From Nonomuraea muscovyensis (GTDB taxonomy: Bacteria; Actinomycetota; Actinomycetes; Streptosporangiales; Streptosporangiaceae), in NCBI RefSeq assembly GCF_014207745.1, contig NZ_JACHJB010000001.1, positions 186,001 through 250,000 on the forward strand: DNA of 64,000 bases, read 5' to 3'. Every line of letters begins with the position of its first letter. Positions within the stretch are counted from its first letter, which is position 1. This document shows, in pieces, positions 15,657 to 23,048 of the stretch. A program made the translations under genes and the position numbers. A model generated the notes under the pieces. That model had not been told where the DNA came from. It ran no database searches and saw only the letters and a list, made by a program, of their open reading frames with translations.

Positions 15657-16901
15657 CTACAGCATCGTGGCGTGCAGTCTCTCGTCGAAGGTGCGTACGG
15701 TGGCCGTCACCGGGCCGGCGTACGCCCGGCGGAATGTCCTGGCGCGCTGGATGACGCGGTCGGAGCCGTAGGCGACCCCGAGGCTCAGGGCGTCGGCGGC
15801 CAGGTCGAAAGCCTCGTCGTGGCGGCCGGCCATGGCCTTGGCGGTGGCCATCTCGGTCATCAGGACACCATGCTGCTTGGCGGCGGGCGAGGAGGCGGCC
15901 AGCGACTCGGAGAAGGCCCGCTCGGCCTCCCCCGCCCGGCCCAGCCGTACCGAGACCACGGCCCGGTAGCCGGCGAGCTTGGCGTGGTCGAACGGGAACA
16001 CCCACGGCCACGGCGGGGTGACCGCGCGCTCGCCGCGGGTCACGGCGGCCTCGGCGACACGCAGGGCGCTGTGGGCGGCGTCGGCGTCGCGCCCCGCCGC
16101 GTGACCGATCGCCTCGATGCTCGACAGCCAGGCGCGGGCCGTGTGCGGCGGGTCGCCGCCGAGCTCGCGCCGCGCGCGTGCGAGCAGGGTGAGCGCCAGC
16201 TCCGGCTCGTCGGCCTCGACCTCGAACGCGGCCCGGCTGCCGAGCATGTACGCGGCGAGCAGGCGATGACCGGCCTGGCGGGCGCTGTCCACGGCGAGCC
16301 GGTAGTAGACGCGGGCGGTGCCGCGGTCGAGCATGTCACCGTGGATCCACGCGGCGAACCCGGCCGCCTCGCTGAGCCCGGCGCGCACCTCGTCGGCCAG
16401 GCGGTGGTCGATCCGGCGCAGCACCCGCCCGGCCAGGTCGACGTGGGCGACGGCGCCGCGGACCAGTTTCCTGGACGGCGTCGCAGCCTCCAGCCGGCGG
16501 CGGGCTCCCGTGATGCTCGTCAGGGTCAGCGCGGTGGTCTCGTCCACCCGCACGACCACCCGCTCGCCGGGCCGCTCGTCCAGCCACTCACCCGCCTGCT
16601 CACCGGGCCGCTCGCCCGCCCGCTCGCCGGGCCGCTCGCCGAAGCGGAGCAGGTGGAGCGGTATCCCGAGCCGACCGGCCACCTCCCGCACCTGGTCCAC
16701 GGTGAGCGGCTGGCGGCCGCGCAGCACCTTGGACACCCAGCTCTGGGAGTAGCCGATCACCTCGGCCAGCTCGGTCTGCGTCCAGCCGCGCTCCCTGCGG
16801 ATCTCTCCGATCAGGGCCGGGACGTCGCACGTGGCCAAGGCGGCGGCGACGGCCGGCGCCGACCAGAAGCGCGGCGGTAAACGGTCGGATGGCTGGTTCA
16901 C
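15657..16901 (-). CDS. XRE family regulator with TPR-like C-terminal domain
   Basis: Regulator of 414 residues. The N-terminal helix-turn-helix spans about residues 30-75 (LIGEIRRERGWTQTELAEVI, then YSQSWVSKVLRGRQPLTVDQ). The C-terminal 270 residues are helical repeats of the kind seen in actinobacterial XRE-TPR regulators (AAWIHGDMLDRGTARVYYRL, LLAAYMLGSRAAFEV). Between them lies a degenerate repeat of Gly-Glu-Arg-Pro/Ala units at about residues 88-112, a flexible linker encoded by imperfect 12-bp repeats. The gene is coupled to the SLOG-like gene. The GTG start at 16901 is the first in frame after the upstream gap. Confidence 0.87.
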   Translation of the reverse strand: MNQPSDRLPPRFWSAPAVAAALATCDVPALIGEIRRERGWTQTELAEVIGYSQSWVSKVLRGRQPLTVDQVREVAGRLGIPLHLLRFGERPGERAGERPGEQAGEWLDERPGERVVVRVDETTALTLTSITGARRRLEAATPSRKLVRGAVAHVDLAGRVLRRIDHRLADEVRAGLSEAAGFAAWIHGDMLDRGTARVYYRLAVDSARQAGHRLLAAYMLGSRAAFEVEADEPELALTLLARARRELGGDPPHTARAWLSSIEAIGHAAGRDADAAHSALRVAEAAVTRGERAVTPPWPWVFPFDHAKLAGYRAVVSVRLGRAGEAERAFSESLAASSPAAKQHGVLMTEMATAKAMAGRHDEAFDLAADALSLGVAYGSDRVIQRARTFRRAYAGPVTATVRTFDERLHATML

Positions 16902-17086
16902 CCCGCCAGGCTATGCGTCCGCGGGCGTCTCGCCGATAGTCGTGTGGAGAATGCCGCCCTCACTCCGGGGTTCGCCCGGCCTGATTCCCCGCTCCGGCTA
17001 ATGCGGGGGACGGGTTAGCGCAAGGGTTCCGCAAGACGCGCCCCATACGCCGGACCCGGAGGCGGGGCCGTCCCGATCCTTGGGGC

Positions 17087-17653
17087 ATGAGGACACTTCC
17101 AGCCCCCTTGATCGGGACGACCATCGCACTGTTCCTGCTCACCGCCTGCGGCGGGACGGGAGGCGGGGCCGAGCCGGCGTCGGCCCCGCCCGCGCCCGCC
17201 TCGTACTCGCCCGCCAGTCCCGGCCCGGACGGCTCGCCTCCGGAGACCGGGATGTCGCCGGACGGCAGCCCCGGCGCGGCCACGCCGGTGCCCGACGCAC
17301 CGGTGGGCATGGCCGAGTCGGGCATCGGCCGGATCCTCGTCGACGGCGAGGGACGCACGCTCTACCTGTTCGAGAAGGACAAGAACGGCAAGTCGAGCTG
17401 CGATGGCGCGTGCGCGAAGGCATGGCCGCCGTACCTGACCGAGGGCAAGCCGAAGGCCGAGGAAGGGGCGAAGCAGGACCTGCTCTCCACGACGAAGCGG
17501 GACGACGGCGGCACGCAGGTCGTCTACGGCGACTGGCCGCTGTACTACTACCAGGGCGACGAGAAGGCGGGTGACACCAGCGGGCACGACATCGAGGAGT
17601 TCGGCGCCGAGTGGTACGCGGTCGGGCCGAACGGAAAGAAGATCACCGGCTAG
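17087..17653 (+). CDS. Lipoprotein with COG4315 repeat domain
   Basis: Exported lipoprotein of 188 residues. The signal ends with the lipobox LLTAC (Cys near residue 21), followed by a Pro/Ser-rich spacer. The C-terminal half is the secreted repeat domain of unknown function (Lipoprotein_15 type): GRILVDGEGRTLYLFEKDK, SSCDGACAKAWPPYLT and VYGDWPLYYYQGDEKAGDT. Such proteins are common in actinomycetes. Some are placed near redox or copper systems, but no such genes are adjacent here. It is a single gene convergent with the GlxA-type regulator. Confidence 0.92.
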   Translation: MRTLPAPLIGTTIALFLLTACGGTGGGAEPASAPPAPASYSPASPGPDGSPPETGMSPDGSPGAATPVPDAPVGMAESGIGRILVDGEGRTLYLFEKDKNGKSSCDGACAKAWPPYLTEGKPKAEEGAKQDLLSTTKRDDGGTQVVYGDWPLYYYQGDEKAGDTSGHDIEEFGAEWYAVGPNGKKITG

Positions 17654-17717
17654 CGTCCGCCGGTACGCAGGCCCGGGGCCGGTGTGGATCGCGTGACGTC
17701 GACGCGCTCCCCGGGCC

Positions 17718-18683
17718 TCAGCGGGCCTGAAGGTCACGACGGAAGGCGCGGCGGTGGGCGGCGGGGGCGACGCCCCGGCGTGCCGCGAAGTGGTGGCGGA
17801 GGGTGTCCGCGCCGCCGAACCCGGCGCACGCCGCCACCGCCTCCACCGCCAGGTCGGTCGTCTCCAGCAGCTCCTCGGCGAGCTGGAGACGCTGGTCGAG
17901 GAGCCATCGGTGCGGCGTGGTGCCGGTCGCCGCCTTGAACCTCCTGGCGAACGTCCGCGGCGACATCGCCGCCCGCGCCGCCAGCGTCCGGACCGTGAGC
18001 GGCTCAGCGAGGTGCTCCTGCATCCAGTCGATCAGCTCCGACAGCTCGTACGGCGTGCGCGGCGCCGGCACGGGCGCCTCCACGAACTGGGCCTGCCCGC
18101 CCGAGCGGTGGGCGGGCACCACCATCCGCCGGGCCAGCGCGTTGGCCGTCGCGGCTCCGTACTCGCGGCGGACCAGGTGCAGGCAGGCGTCGATCCCGGC
18201 GGCGGCTCCCGCACTGCTCAGCACGGGCCCGTCGGCGACGTACAGGATGTCGCGGTCCACCCTGACCCGGGGGAAGCGCCGGGCGAGCAGGCCGGCGAAC
18301 TGCCAGTGGGTGGCGGCGCGGCGGCCGTCGAGCAGCCCGGCGGCGGCCGGCAGGAACGCGCCCGTGCAGATCGAGAGCACCTGGGTGCCGCGCCCGGCGG
18401 CCTCGCGCAGGGCCGCCAGGAGCTGCTCCGGCACGGGCGCGTCGAGCTGCGGCCAGGCCGGAACGGCCACCAGGTCGGCGGCCGCCAGCCGCTCCAGCCC
18501 GTGCTCGACCTGGATCGCGAACCCCGACGTGGTCGGGACGGCCCCGGGGCGCGGCGCGCACACCGCGAAGTCGTGGACGGGCAGGCCGTCGTCCGACCGG
18601 TCCAGACCGAAAACCTGGCAGACCACGCCCAGCTCGAAGGCGGCCACCTGGTCGCCGACGACGGCGACGACGTTCCGGATCAC
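17718..18683 (-). CDS. GlxA family regulator (DJ-1/PfpI plus AraC domains)
   Basis: Regulator of 321 residues. The N-terminal domain has the DJ-1/PfpI amidotransferase-like fold (VVAVVGDQVAAFELGVVCQV; nucleophile-elbow region TQVLSICTGAFLPAAAG, with Cys kept), and the C-terminal domain is an AraC helix-turn-helix pair (LTVRTLAARAAMSPRTFARR and LAVEAVAACAGFGGADTLR). GTG 18683 gives the usual short start VIRNVVAVV. It is divergent from the propeller-protein gene, which may be its target. The ligand is unknown. Confidence 0.9.
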   Translation of the reverse strand: MIRNVVAVVGDQVAAFELGVVCQVFGLDRSDDGLPVHDFAVCAPRPGAVPTTSGFAIQVEHGLERLAAADLVAVPAWPQLDAPVPEQLLAALREAAGRGTQVLSICTGAFLPAAAGLLDGRRAATHWQFAGLLARRFPRVRVDRDILYVADGPVLSSAGAAAGIDACLHLVRREYGAATANALARRMVVPAHRSGGQAQFVEAPVPAPRTPYELSELIDWMQEHLAEPLTVRTLAARAAMSPRTFARRFKAATGTTPHRWLLDQRLQLAEELLETTDLAVEAVAACAGFGGADTLRHHFAARRGVAPAAHRRAFRRDLQAR

Positions 18684-18767
18684 GAGCCCGATTATGGCAG
18701 GAACTTCCCGCACCCGGGCAGTGCTGCCACTCCCGCCGCGCGGGGTCGGGCGGCGATGCTGGATGCC

Positions 18768-19652
18768 ATGGCATCCCACACCCAACCGGCTTCTCCCGTC
18801 GCCTTCCCGCTGCCAGGGGGCGGGCCGCCCGTAGTGGCCGTGCCGGCGCCCGGACCCGGCCCGCAGCAGTGGGCGGGCGCGCCGAGCGCGGCGCTCGACG
18901 CCGACGGGACGTTCGTCCTCGCCTACCGCGTACGATCCGGGGCTGACCACAACGTCATCGCGCGGTCGGCCGACGGCGAGCGGTACACCACGGTCGCCGT
19001 CCTGACCCGGGACCGCTTCGGCGCGGCGATGGTCGAACGCCCCGCTCTGGTCCGCACCCCCTCGGGCCGGTGGCGCCTCTACGTCAGCTGCGCCACACCG
19101 GGCACCAAGCACTGGTGGATCGGCGTCCTGGAGGCGGGCACCCCGGAAGGGCTGGCCAGGGCGCAGGCACGCCCGGTGTTCGAGGGGGACGCGCGCACGG
19201 CGGTCAAGGACCCGGTGATCCGGTACGACGGCGGCCGGCGGCGGGCGTGGATCTGCTGCCACCCCCTCGACGAGCCCGGCGCGGAGGACCGCATGAGCAC
19301 CGCCTACGCCACCAGCGCCGACGGGCTGACCTGGCGGTGGCACGGCACGGCGCTCACCGGCCGGCCCGGCGCGTGGGACGCCCGCGGCGCGCGGCTGACC
19401 AGCGTCCTGCCCGACGGCCGCGCCTGCTACGACGGGCGCGCCTCGGCGCGGGAGAACTGGTTCGAGCGGACCGGCCTGGCCGTCCCCGCCCGCCCCGGCG
19501 ACGCCGCACGGCTCGTGCCGGTCGCGGGCCCACCCGTGGTGGACGTCCGCTACCTCGACGTCCTGCCTCTACCGGCGGGCGGCCACCGCCTCTTCTACGA
19601 GGCCCGGCTGCCCGACGAGAGCCACGAATTGCGCACCGAACTGGTCCGGTGA
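18768..19652 (+). CDS. Five-bladed beta-propeller protein (glycosidase-like), uncharacterised
   Basis: Protein of 294 residues with no signal peptide. Repeated blade motifs (GTFVLAYRVR, VERPALVRTPSGRWRLYVSC, KDPVIRYDGGRRRAWICCH, ATSADGLTWRWHGTALTG) resemble GH43/GH32-like five-bladed propellers and related sugar-phosphorylase folds. I cannot assign catalytic acids with confidence. The start is either ATG 18756 or ATG 18768; neither has a clear ribosome site. It is divergent from a GlxA-type regulator and may be controlled by it. Confidence 0.7.
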   Translation: MASHTQPASPVAFPLPGGGPPVVAVPAPGPGPQQWAGAPSAALDADGTFVLAYRVRSGADHNVIARSADGERYTTVAVLTRDRFGAAMVERPALVRTPSGRWRLYVSCATPGTKHWWIGVLEAGTPEGLARAQARPVFEGDARTAVKDPVIRYDGGRRRAWICCHPLDEPGAEDRMSTAYATSADGLTWRWHGTALTGRPGAWDARGARLTSVLPDGRACYDGRASARENWFERTGLAVPARPGDAARLVPVAGPPVVDVRYLDVLPLPAGGHRLFYEARLPDESHELRTELVR

Positions 19653-19712
19653 GTTCGGGAGGAGAGGCCGAGGACGACGCGGAATCCGGGATCACGGCGT
19701 CGCGTGAGGACG

Positions 19713-20252
19713 TCAGCCCCGGCCCGGCAGTCTCGTCGCGTAGATCCAGTCGTGGCCGTCGAAGCCGGGGCCGTCGAGGTGCGCGGCGCGGGTCAGGCCG
19801 GCCCGGGCCGCGACGCGCTGGGAGGCGACGTTGGCCGGCCTGACCCGGGCGATCAGCGGCAGGCCGGGCCGGTGCTCGGCCGCCCAGGCCGTGACCGCGG
19901 TCGCGGCCTCGCCGGCGTAGCCCTGGCCCCATGCCGCGACGGCGAAGCGGTAGAAGAGGTTGAGGATCTCCATGCCGCGCAGGTCCATGGGCTTGACGCC
20001 GCAGAAGCCGAGCGGTTCGGACGAGTCGTGGCGCCGGACGACCCAGTAGCCGTATCCGTGCCTGCGCCACTGGTCGTCCCAGCGGTGGTAGAGCTCCTTC
20101 GCCTCGCCGGGGTCGGCGAGCGCGTCGGAGGGATTGTGGACACAGGTCCGGGGGTCGCCGTGGATCTCGAAGATCGCGTCGATGTCGGCCTCGGCCGGCC
20201 GCCGCAGGGCCAGCCGGGCGGTTCTCAGTTCCTCGAAGATCGCCTCGCTCAT
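19713..20252 (-). CDS. GNAT N-acetyltransferase, RimJ/RimL type
   Basis: Acetyltransferase of 179 residues. It starts with the typical ELRTARLALRRPAEADIDAI, has the acetyl-CoA motif WGQGYAGEAATAVTAWA (Q/RxxGxA type), and ends with PANVASQRVAARAGLTRAAH, a RimJ/RimL hallmark. The substrate is unknown. It lies 33 bases downstream of the old yellow enzyme gene on the same strand, so cotranscription is likely. Confidence 0.92.
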   Translation of the reverse strand: MSEAIFEELRTARLALRRPAEADIDAIFEIHGDPRTCVHNPSDALADPGEAKELYHRWDDQWRRHGYGYWVVRRHDSSEPLGFCGVKPMDLRGMEILNLFYRFAVAAWGQGYAGEAATAVTAWAAEHRPGLPLIARVRPANVASQRVAARAGLTRAAHLDGPGFDGHDWIYATRLPGRG

Positions 20253-20285
20253 CCGGCCAGCGTAGAGCGCCCGGGGCGCGCCCTC

Positions 20286-21362
20286 TCAGACGGCGTAGCC
20301 GTACGGGTCGGGCCAGCGCGTCCGCACGCCGAGCGCGCGGGCGGCGTGGTGGGGCCAGTACGGGTCGCGCAGCAACTCGCGGCCGAGCATGACGGCGTCG
20401 GCCCGCCCGGCGGTGAGGATCTCCTCGGCCTGGTGCGGGTCGGTGATCAGGCCGACGGCGGCCACGAGCAGGTCGGTCTCCTGGCGCACCCGGGCCGCGA
20501 ACGGTACCTGGTAGCCGGGCCCGGTGCGCACCTTCGCCCCGGCCGCGTTGCCTCCACTGGAGGTGTCGAGCAGGTCGACACCGCGGGCGAGCAGGTCCTT
20601 GGCGAGCCGCACCGTGTCGTCCACGGTCCAGCCCTGGCCGTCGGGCAGCCAGTCGGTGGCCGAGATCCGGAAGAACACCGGCAGTTCGGCCGGCCAGACG
20701 GCGCGTACGGCGTCGACGACCTCCAGCGCGAAGCGGGTACGGCCGGCGAACGAGCCGCCGTAGCCGTCGGTGCGGTGGTTGCTGTGCGGGGACAGGAACT
20801 CGCCGATCAGGTACCCGTGCGCGCCGTGCACCTCCACCACCTGGAAGCCGGCCCGCAGCGCCCGCTCCGCGGCCCGCCCGAAGTCGGCCACGACGCGGCC
20901 GATCTCCTCGACCGTGAGCTCGGCCGGCACCGGGTGACCCTCGCGGAACGGGATCGCGCTGGGGGCGACCGGCCGCCAACCGCCCGCCTCGGTGCCGACC
21001 GGCGCACCGCCCCGCCACGGCCGGTCGGTGGCCGCCTTACGGCCGGCGTGCGCGAGCTGGATCCCGGCGACGCTGCCGGCCTGCCGCACGAACCGCGCGA
21101 CCCGGCCGAACGCCTCCTCCTGCCGACCGTTCCAGAGGCCGAGGTCGGCGGGGCTGATCCGGCCCTCGGGTGAGACGGCCGTGGCCTCCGTCATGATGAG
21201 CCCGGCGCCTCCGACCGCACGGGCGCCCAGGTGCGTCAGGTGCCAGTCGTGCGGCACTCCGGCGTCGGGGCCGTCGGTGGCGGCGCAGTACTGGCACATG
21301 GGCGCCATCCAGGCCCGATTGGGGATGGTGAGCGACCGCAGCGTGATGGGCTCGAACAGCAC
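20286..21362 (-). CDS. NADH:flavin oxidoreductase, old yellow enzyme (YqjM-like)
   Basis: FMN-dependent ene-reductase of 358 residues. Family motifs: LFEPITLRSLTIPNRAWMAPM, the FMN/substrate region WHLTHLGARAVGGAGLIMTEAT, GIQLAHAGRKA, the His-Gly-His-type active site VVEVHGAHGYLIGEFLSPHSN, and the end LGRELLRDPYWPHHAARALG. The shape fits the YqjM class, which reduces activated alkenes and responds to electrophile stress. It is divergent from an ArsR-type gene, and three TCGTA/TACGA palindromes lie in between. Confidence 0.94.
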   Translation of the reverse strand: MLFEPITLRSLTIPNRAWMAPMCQYCAATDGPDAGVPHDWHLTHLGARAVGGAGLIMTEATAVSPEGRISPADLGLWNGRQEEAFGRVARFVRQAGSVAGIQLAHAGRKAATDRPWRGGAPVGTEAGGWRPVAPSAIPFREGHPVPAELTVEEIGRVVADFGRAAERALRAGFQVVEVHGAHGYLIGEFLSPHSNHRTDGYGGSFAGRTRFALEVVDAVRAVWPAELPVFFRISATDWLPDGQGWTVDDTVRLAKDLLARGVDLLDTSSGGNAAGAKVRTGPGYQVPFAARVRQETDLLVAAVGLITDPHQAEEILTAGRADAVMLGRELLRDPYWPHHAARALGVRTRWPDPYGYAV

Positions 21363-21380
21363 GGGGACCCCTCTCGTCAG

Positions 21381-21423
21381 CTCGTACGAGGTTTATCGTA
21401 CTACGAGAGATGTCGTAATACGA
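21381..21423. promoter_or_regulatory. Three palindromic operator-like sites between OYE and ArsR genes
   Basis: CTCGTACGAG (21381-21390), TCGTACTACGA (21396-21406) and TCGTAATACGA (21413-21423) are perfect palindromes sharing TCGTA/TACGA half-sites at about 15-17-bp intervals. A further half-site TTCGTACTA lies at 21430-21438. They fill the promoter space of the divergent pair and are probably bound by the ArsR-type protein. Confidence 0.75.
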
Positions 21424-21461
21424 GAACCTTCGTACTATTGGGAGGAGAGAGGAGGACGCGC

Positions 21462-21779
21462 ATGTCGACACGAGTCCTGGAGCACCCGAGCACCGAGGAG
21501 CTCCGGCTGGAGTCCGTCCTACACGCGCTCGCCGACCCCATGCGGCTCGAAGTGGTGCGCTTCCTGGCGGAGGCCGGCCGCGAGGTGGCCTGCTCGGAGA
21601 TCGACCTGGCGGTCAGCAAGTCGACCGGCACCCACCACTACCGCGTGCTGCGCGAGGCCGGGATCATCTCCCAGGTCTACCGCGGCACCGCGAAGCTCAA
21701 CTCCCTGCGCCGCGCCGACCTCGACACCCGCTTCCCCGGCCTGCTGGACAGCGTCATCACCGCCGCCGGCGCGGGGTGA
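21462..21779 (+). CDS. ArsR-type winged-helix regulator
   Basis: Small repressor of 105 residues. The winged helix is seen in VLHALADPMRLEVVRFLAEA, CSEIDLAVSKSTGTHHYRVL and REAGIISQVYRGTAKLNSLR. No metal-binding cysteine pair of the ArsR/SmtB type is evident, so it is more likely a redox or small-molecule sensor; in related pairs such proteins control flavin oxidoreductases. ATG 21462 follows GGAGGA. It probably represses the divergent ene-reductase gene through the palindromes at 21381-21423. The PadR gene follows at once. Confidence 0.88.
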   Translation: MSTRVLEHPSTEELRLESVLHALADPMRLEVVRFLAEAGREVACSEIDLAVSKSTGTHHYRVLREAGIISQVYRGTAKLNSLRRADLDTRFPGLLDSVITAAGAG

Positions 21780-21787
21780 GGGAGACG

Positions 21788-22318
21788 ATGTCGGCGACGC
21801 GGCTGCTGGTCCTCGGCGTGGTGCGGATGCACGGTCGGGCGCACGGCTACCTGGTGGGCTCCGAGCTGGAGTCGTGGGAGGCCGAACGATGGGCCGGGCT
21901 CAGATCGGGCTCGATCTACCACGCGCTCCGCCAACTGGCCAAGGAGGGCCTGCTGGACGTCGGCGAGGTGCACGAGTGGCCGGGCCGTGTCGACTACGCC
22001 ATCAACGACAAGGGGGAGGCGGAGTTCCTCCGGCTGCTCAGGGCGGCCCTGAGCGTGCCCGACCGGCGTCCCGAACTGCTCAGCGCGGCCCTGGTCATGC
22101 TGCCCGCACTGCCCGACGAGGAAGTGATCACACTGCTCGGGAAGCGCGCGCACGCCCTGGAGGAGGAGCGGGCGCGCATCGTGGCCACGGCCCGGGAGGG
22201 AGAGCGCCCCAGGCACGTCGCCGAGCTGTTCGCCTGGCGCGCCGCGCAGGCGGCGGGCGACGCGGCGTGGACCCACGACCTGATCGGCCGACTGGAACGG
22301 GGCGAGAGGCCGGCCTGA
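21788..22318 (+). CDS. PadR family regulator
   Basis: Regulator of 176 residues. An N-terminal winged helix (LLVLGVVRMHGRAHGYLVGS, then LRSGSIYHALRQLAKEGLLD, then RVDYAINDKGEAEFLRLL) is followed by a helical C-terminal dimerisation domain. ATG 21788 is preceded by GAGGGAG. An overlapping GTG at 21776 is possible. It follows the ArsR gene directly and so may share its promoter. Its target may be the nitroreductase unit downstream, whose promoter holds a double palindrome, but this is inference. Confidence 0.9.
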   Translation: MSATRLLVLGVVRMHGRAHGYLVGSELESWEAERWAGLRSGSIYHALRQLAKEGLLDVGEVHEWPGRVDYAINDKGEAEFLRLLRAALSVPDRRPELLSAALVMLPALPDEEVITLLGKRAHALEEERARIVATAREGERPRHVAELFAWRAAQAAGDAAWTHDLIGRLERGERPA

Positions 22319-22384
22319 GCGGCCGGGAACCGGCTTGACGGCTTGACGGCTTGACGACGGAAAGGCGGATGAACCATAGTTCGA

Positions 22385-22414
22385 TAACCAAATTTGGTTA
22401 ACCAAATTTGGTTA
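22385..22414. promoter_or_regulatory. Two abutting perfect palindromes upstream of the small ORF/Ddn unit
   Basis: AACCAAATTTGGTT occurs twice without spacing (22386-22399 and 22400-22413). With the flanking T and A, the whole 30 bases form one perfect palindrome. The AT-rich block stands out in high-GC DNA, ends 5 bases before an AAGGAG ribosome site, and is very likely a double operator overlapping the promoter. Confidence 0.8.
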
Positions 22415-22428
22415 TACGAAGGAGTTCC

Positions 22429-22575
22429 ATGCGCATCTCCCTGAACTCGCCCCCCGCCCGCGCTCTCGCCGCCGCGCATCCACCGGAATCCGTCCCGGTC
22501 CCCGGCGCCGCGACCCACGGACTCGCGTGGGCACGCCGGCGGACCGACCGCCCTGTGAGCGGAGCCGCCCGATGA
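22429..22575 (+). CDS. Small 48-residue ORF coupled to the nitroreductase gene
   Basis: A reading frame of 48 codons begins at ATG 22429, with AAGGAG at 22419-22424, the best ribosome site in this stretch. It ends in a TGA that overlaps the ATG of the nitroreductase gene (ATGA). The product is Ala/Pro/Arg-rich with no recognisable domain, signal peptide or Cys. It may be a real small protein or a leader ORF that delivers ribosomes to the next gene by translational coupling. Confidence 0.55.
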   Translation: MRISLNSPPARALAAAHPPESVPVPGAATHGLAWARRRTDRPVSGAAR

Positions 22576-23027
22576 ACCAGGAGCCGATCGACAGCCCGAC
22601 CGGGTGGGTGGCCAGGCACGTCAAGAGCTACGCCGAGTCCGGCGGCGCCCGCGGTCACCTGTTCCATGGCGCGCCCACCCTGCTGATCACCACGATCGGC
22701 CGCCGCTCGGGACTCCCACGCCGCACCGCCCTCATCTATGGCCGCGACGGCGACCGCTACCTCGTGGTCGCCTCCAACGGCGGCGCCGCCGACCATCCGC
22801 TCTGGTTCTCCAACCTGCTCGCCCAGCCGCAGGTCGGCGTGCAGGTCGCCGCCGAGGTGTTCGACGCGGTGGCCCGCCCGGCGACCGCGGACGAGCGGCC
22901 CCGCCTGTGGGAGACGATGACGGGGATATGGCCGCACTACACGGGCTACCAGCGACAGACGCCGAGGGAGATCCCGGTCGTGATCATCGAGCGGGCGGCG
23001 ACGCCCGATCCCGGCGCCCGCTCGTGA
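22572..23027 (+). CDS. Deazaflavin (F420)-dependent nitroreductase family protein
   Basis: Protein of 151 residues of the Ddn family with a split-barrel fold that binds F420 or FMN. Family motifs: ILLITTIGRRSGLPRRTALI-like block (seen as TLLITTIGRRSGLPRRTALI), YLVVASNGGAADHPLWFSNL and a closing WPHYTGYQRQTPREIPVVII. It probably reduces quinones or nitro compounds. The start at 22572 overlaps the small upstream ORF. The double palindrome at 22385-22414 should control the unit. Confidence 0.92.
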   Translation: MNQEPIDSPTGWVARHVKSYAESGGARGHLFHGAPTLLITTIGRRSGLPRRTALIYGRDGDRYLVVASNGGAADHPLWFSNLLAQPQVGVQVAAEVFDAVARPATADERPRLWETMTGIWPHYTGYQRQTPREIPVVIIERAATPDPGARS

Positions 23028-23048
23028 TCCCGGGCACCGCTCCGGCGC

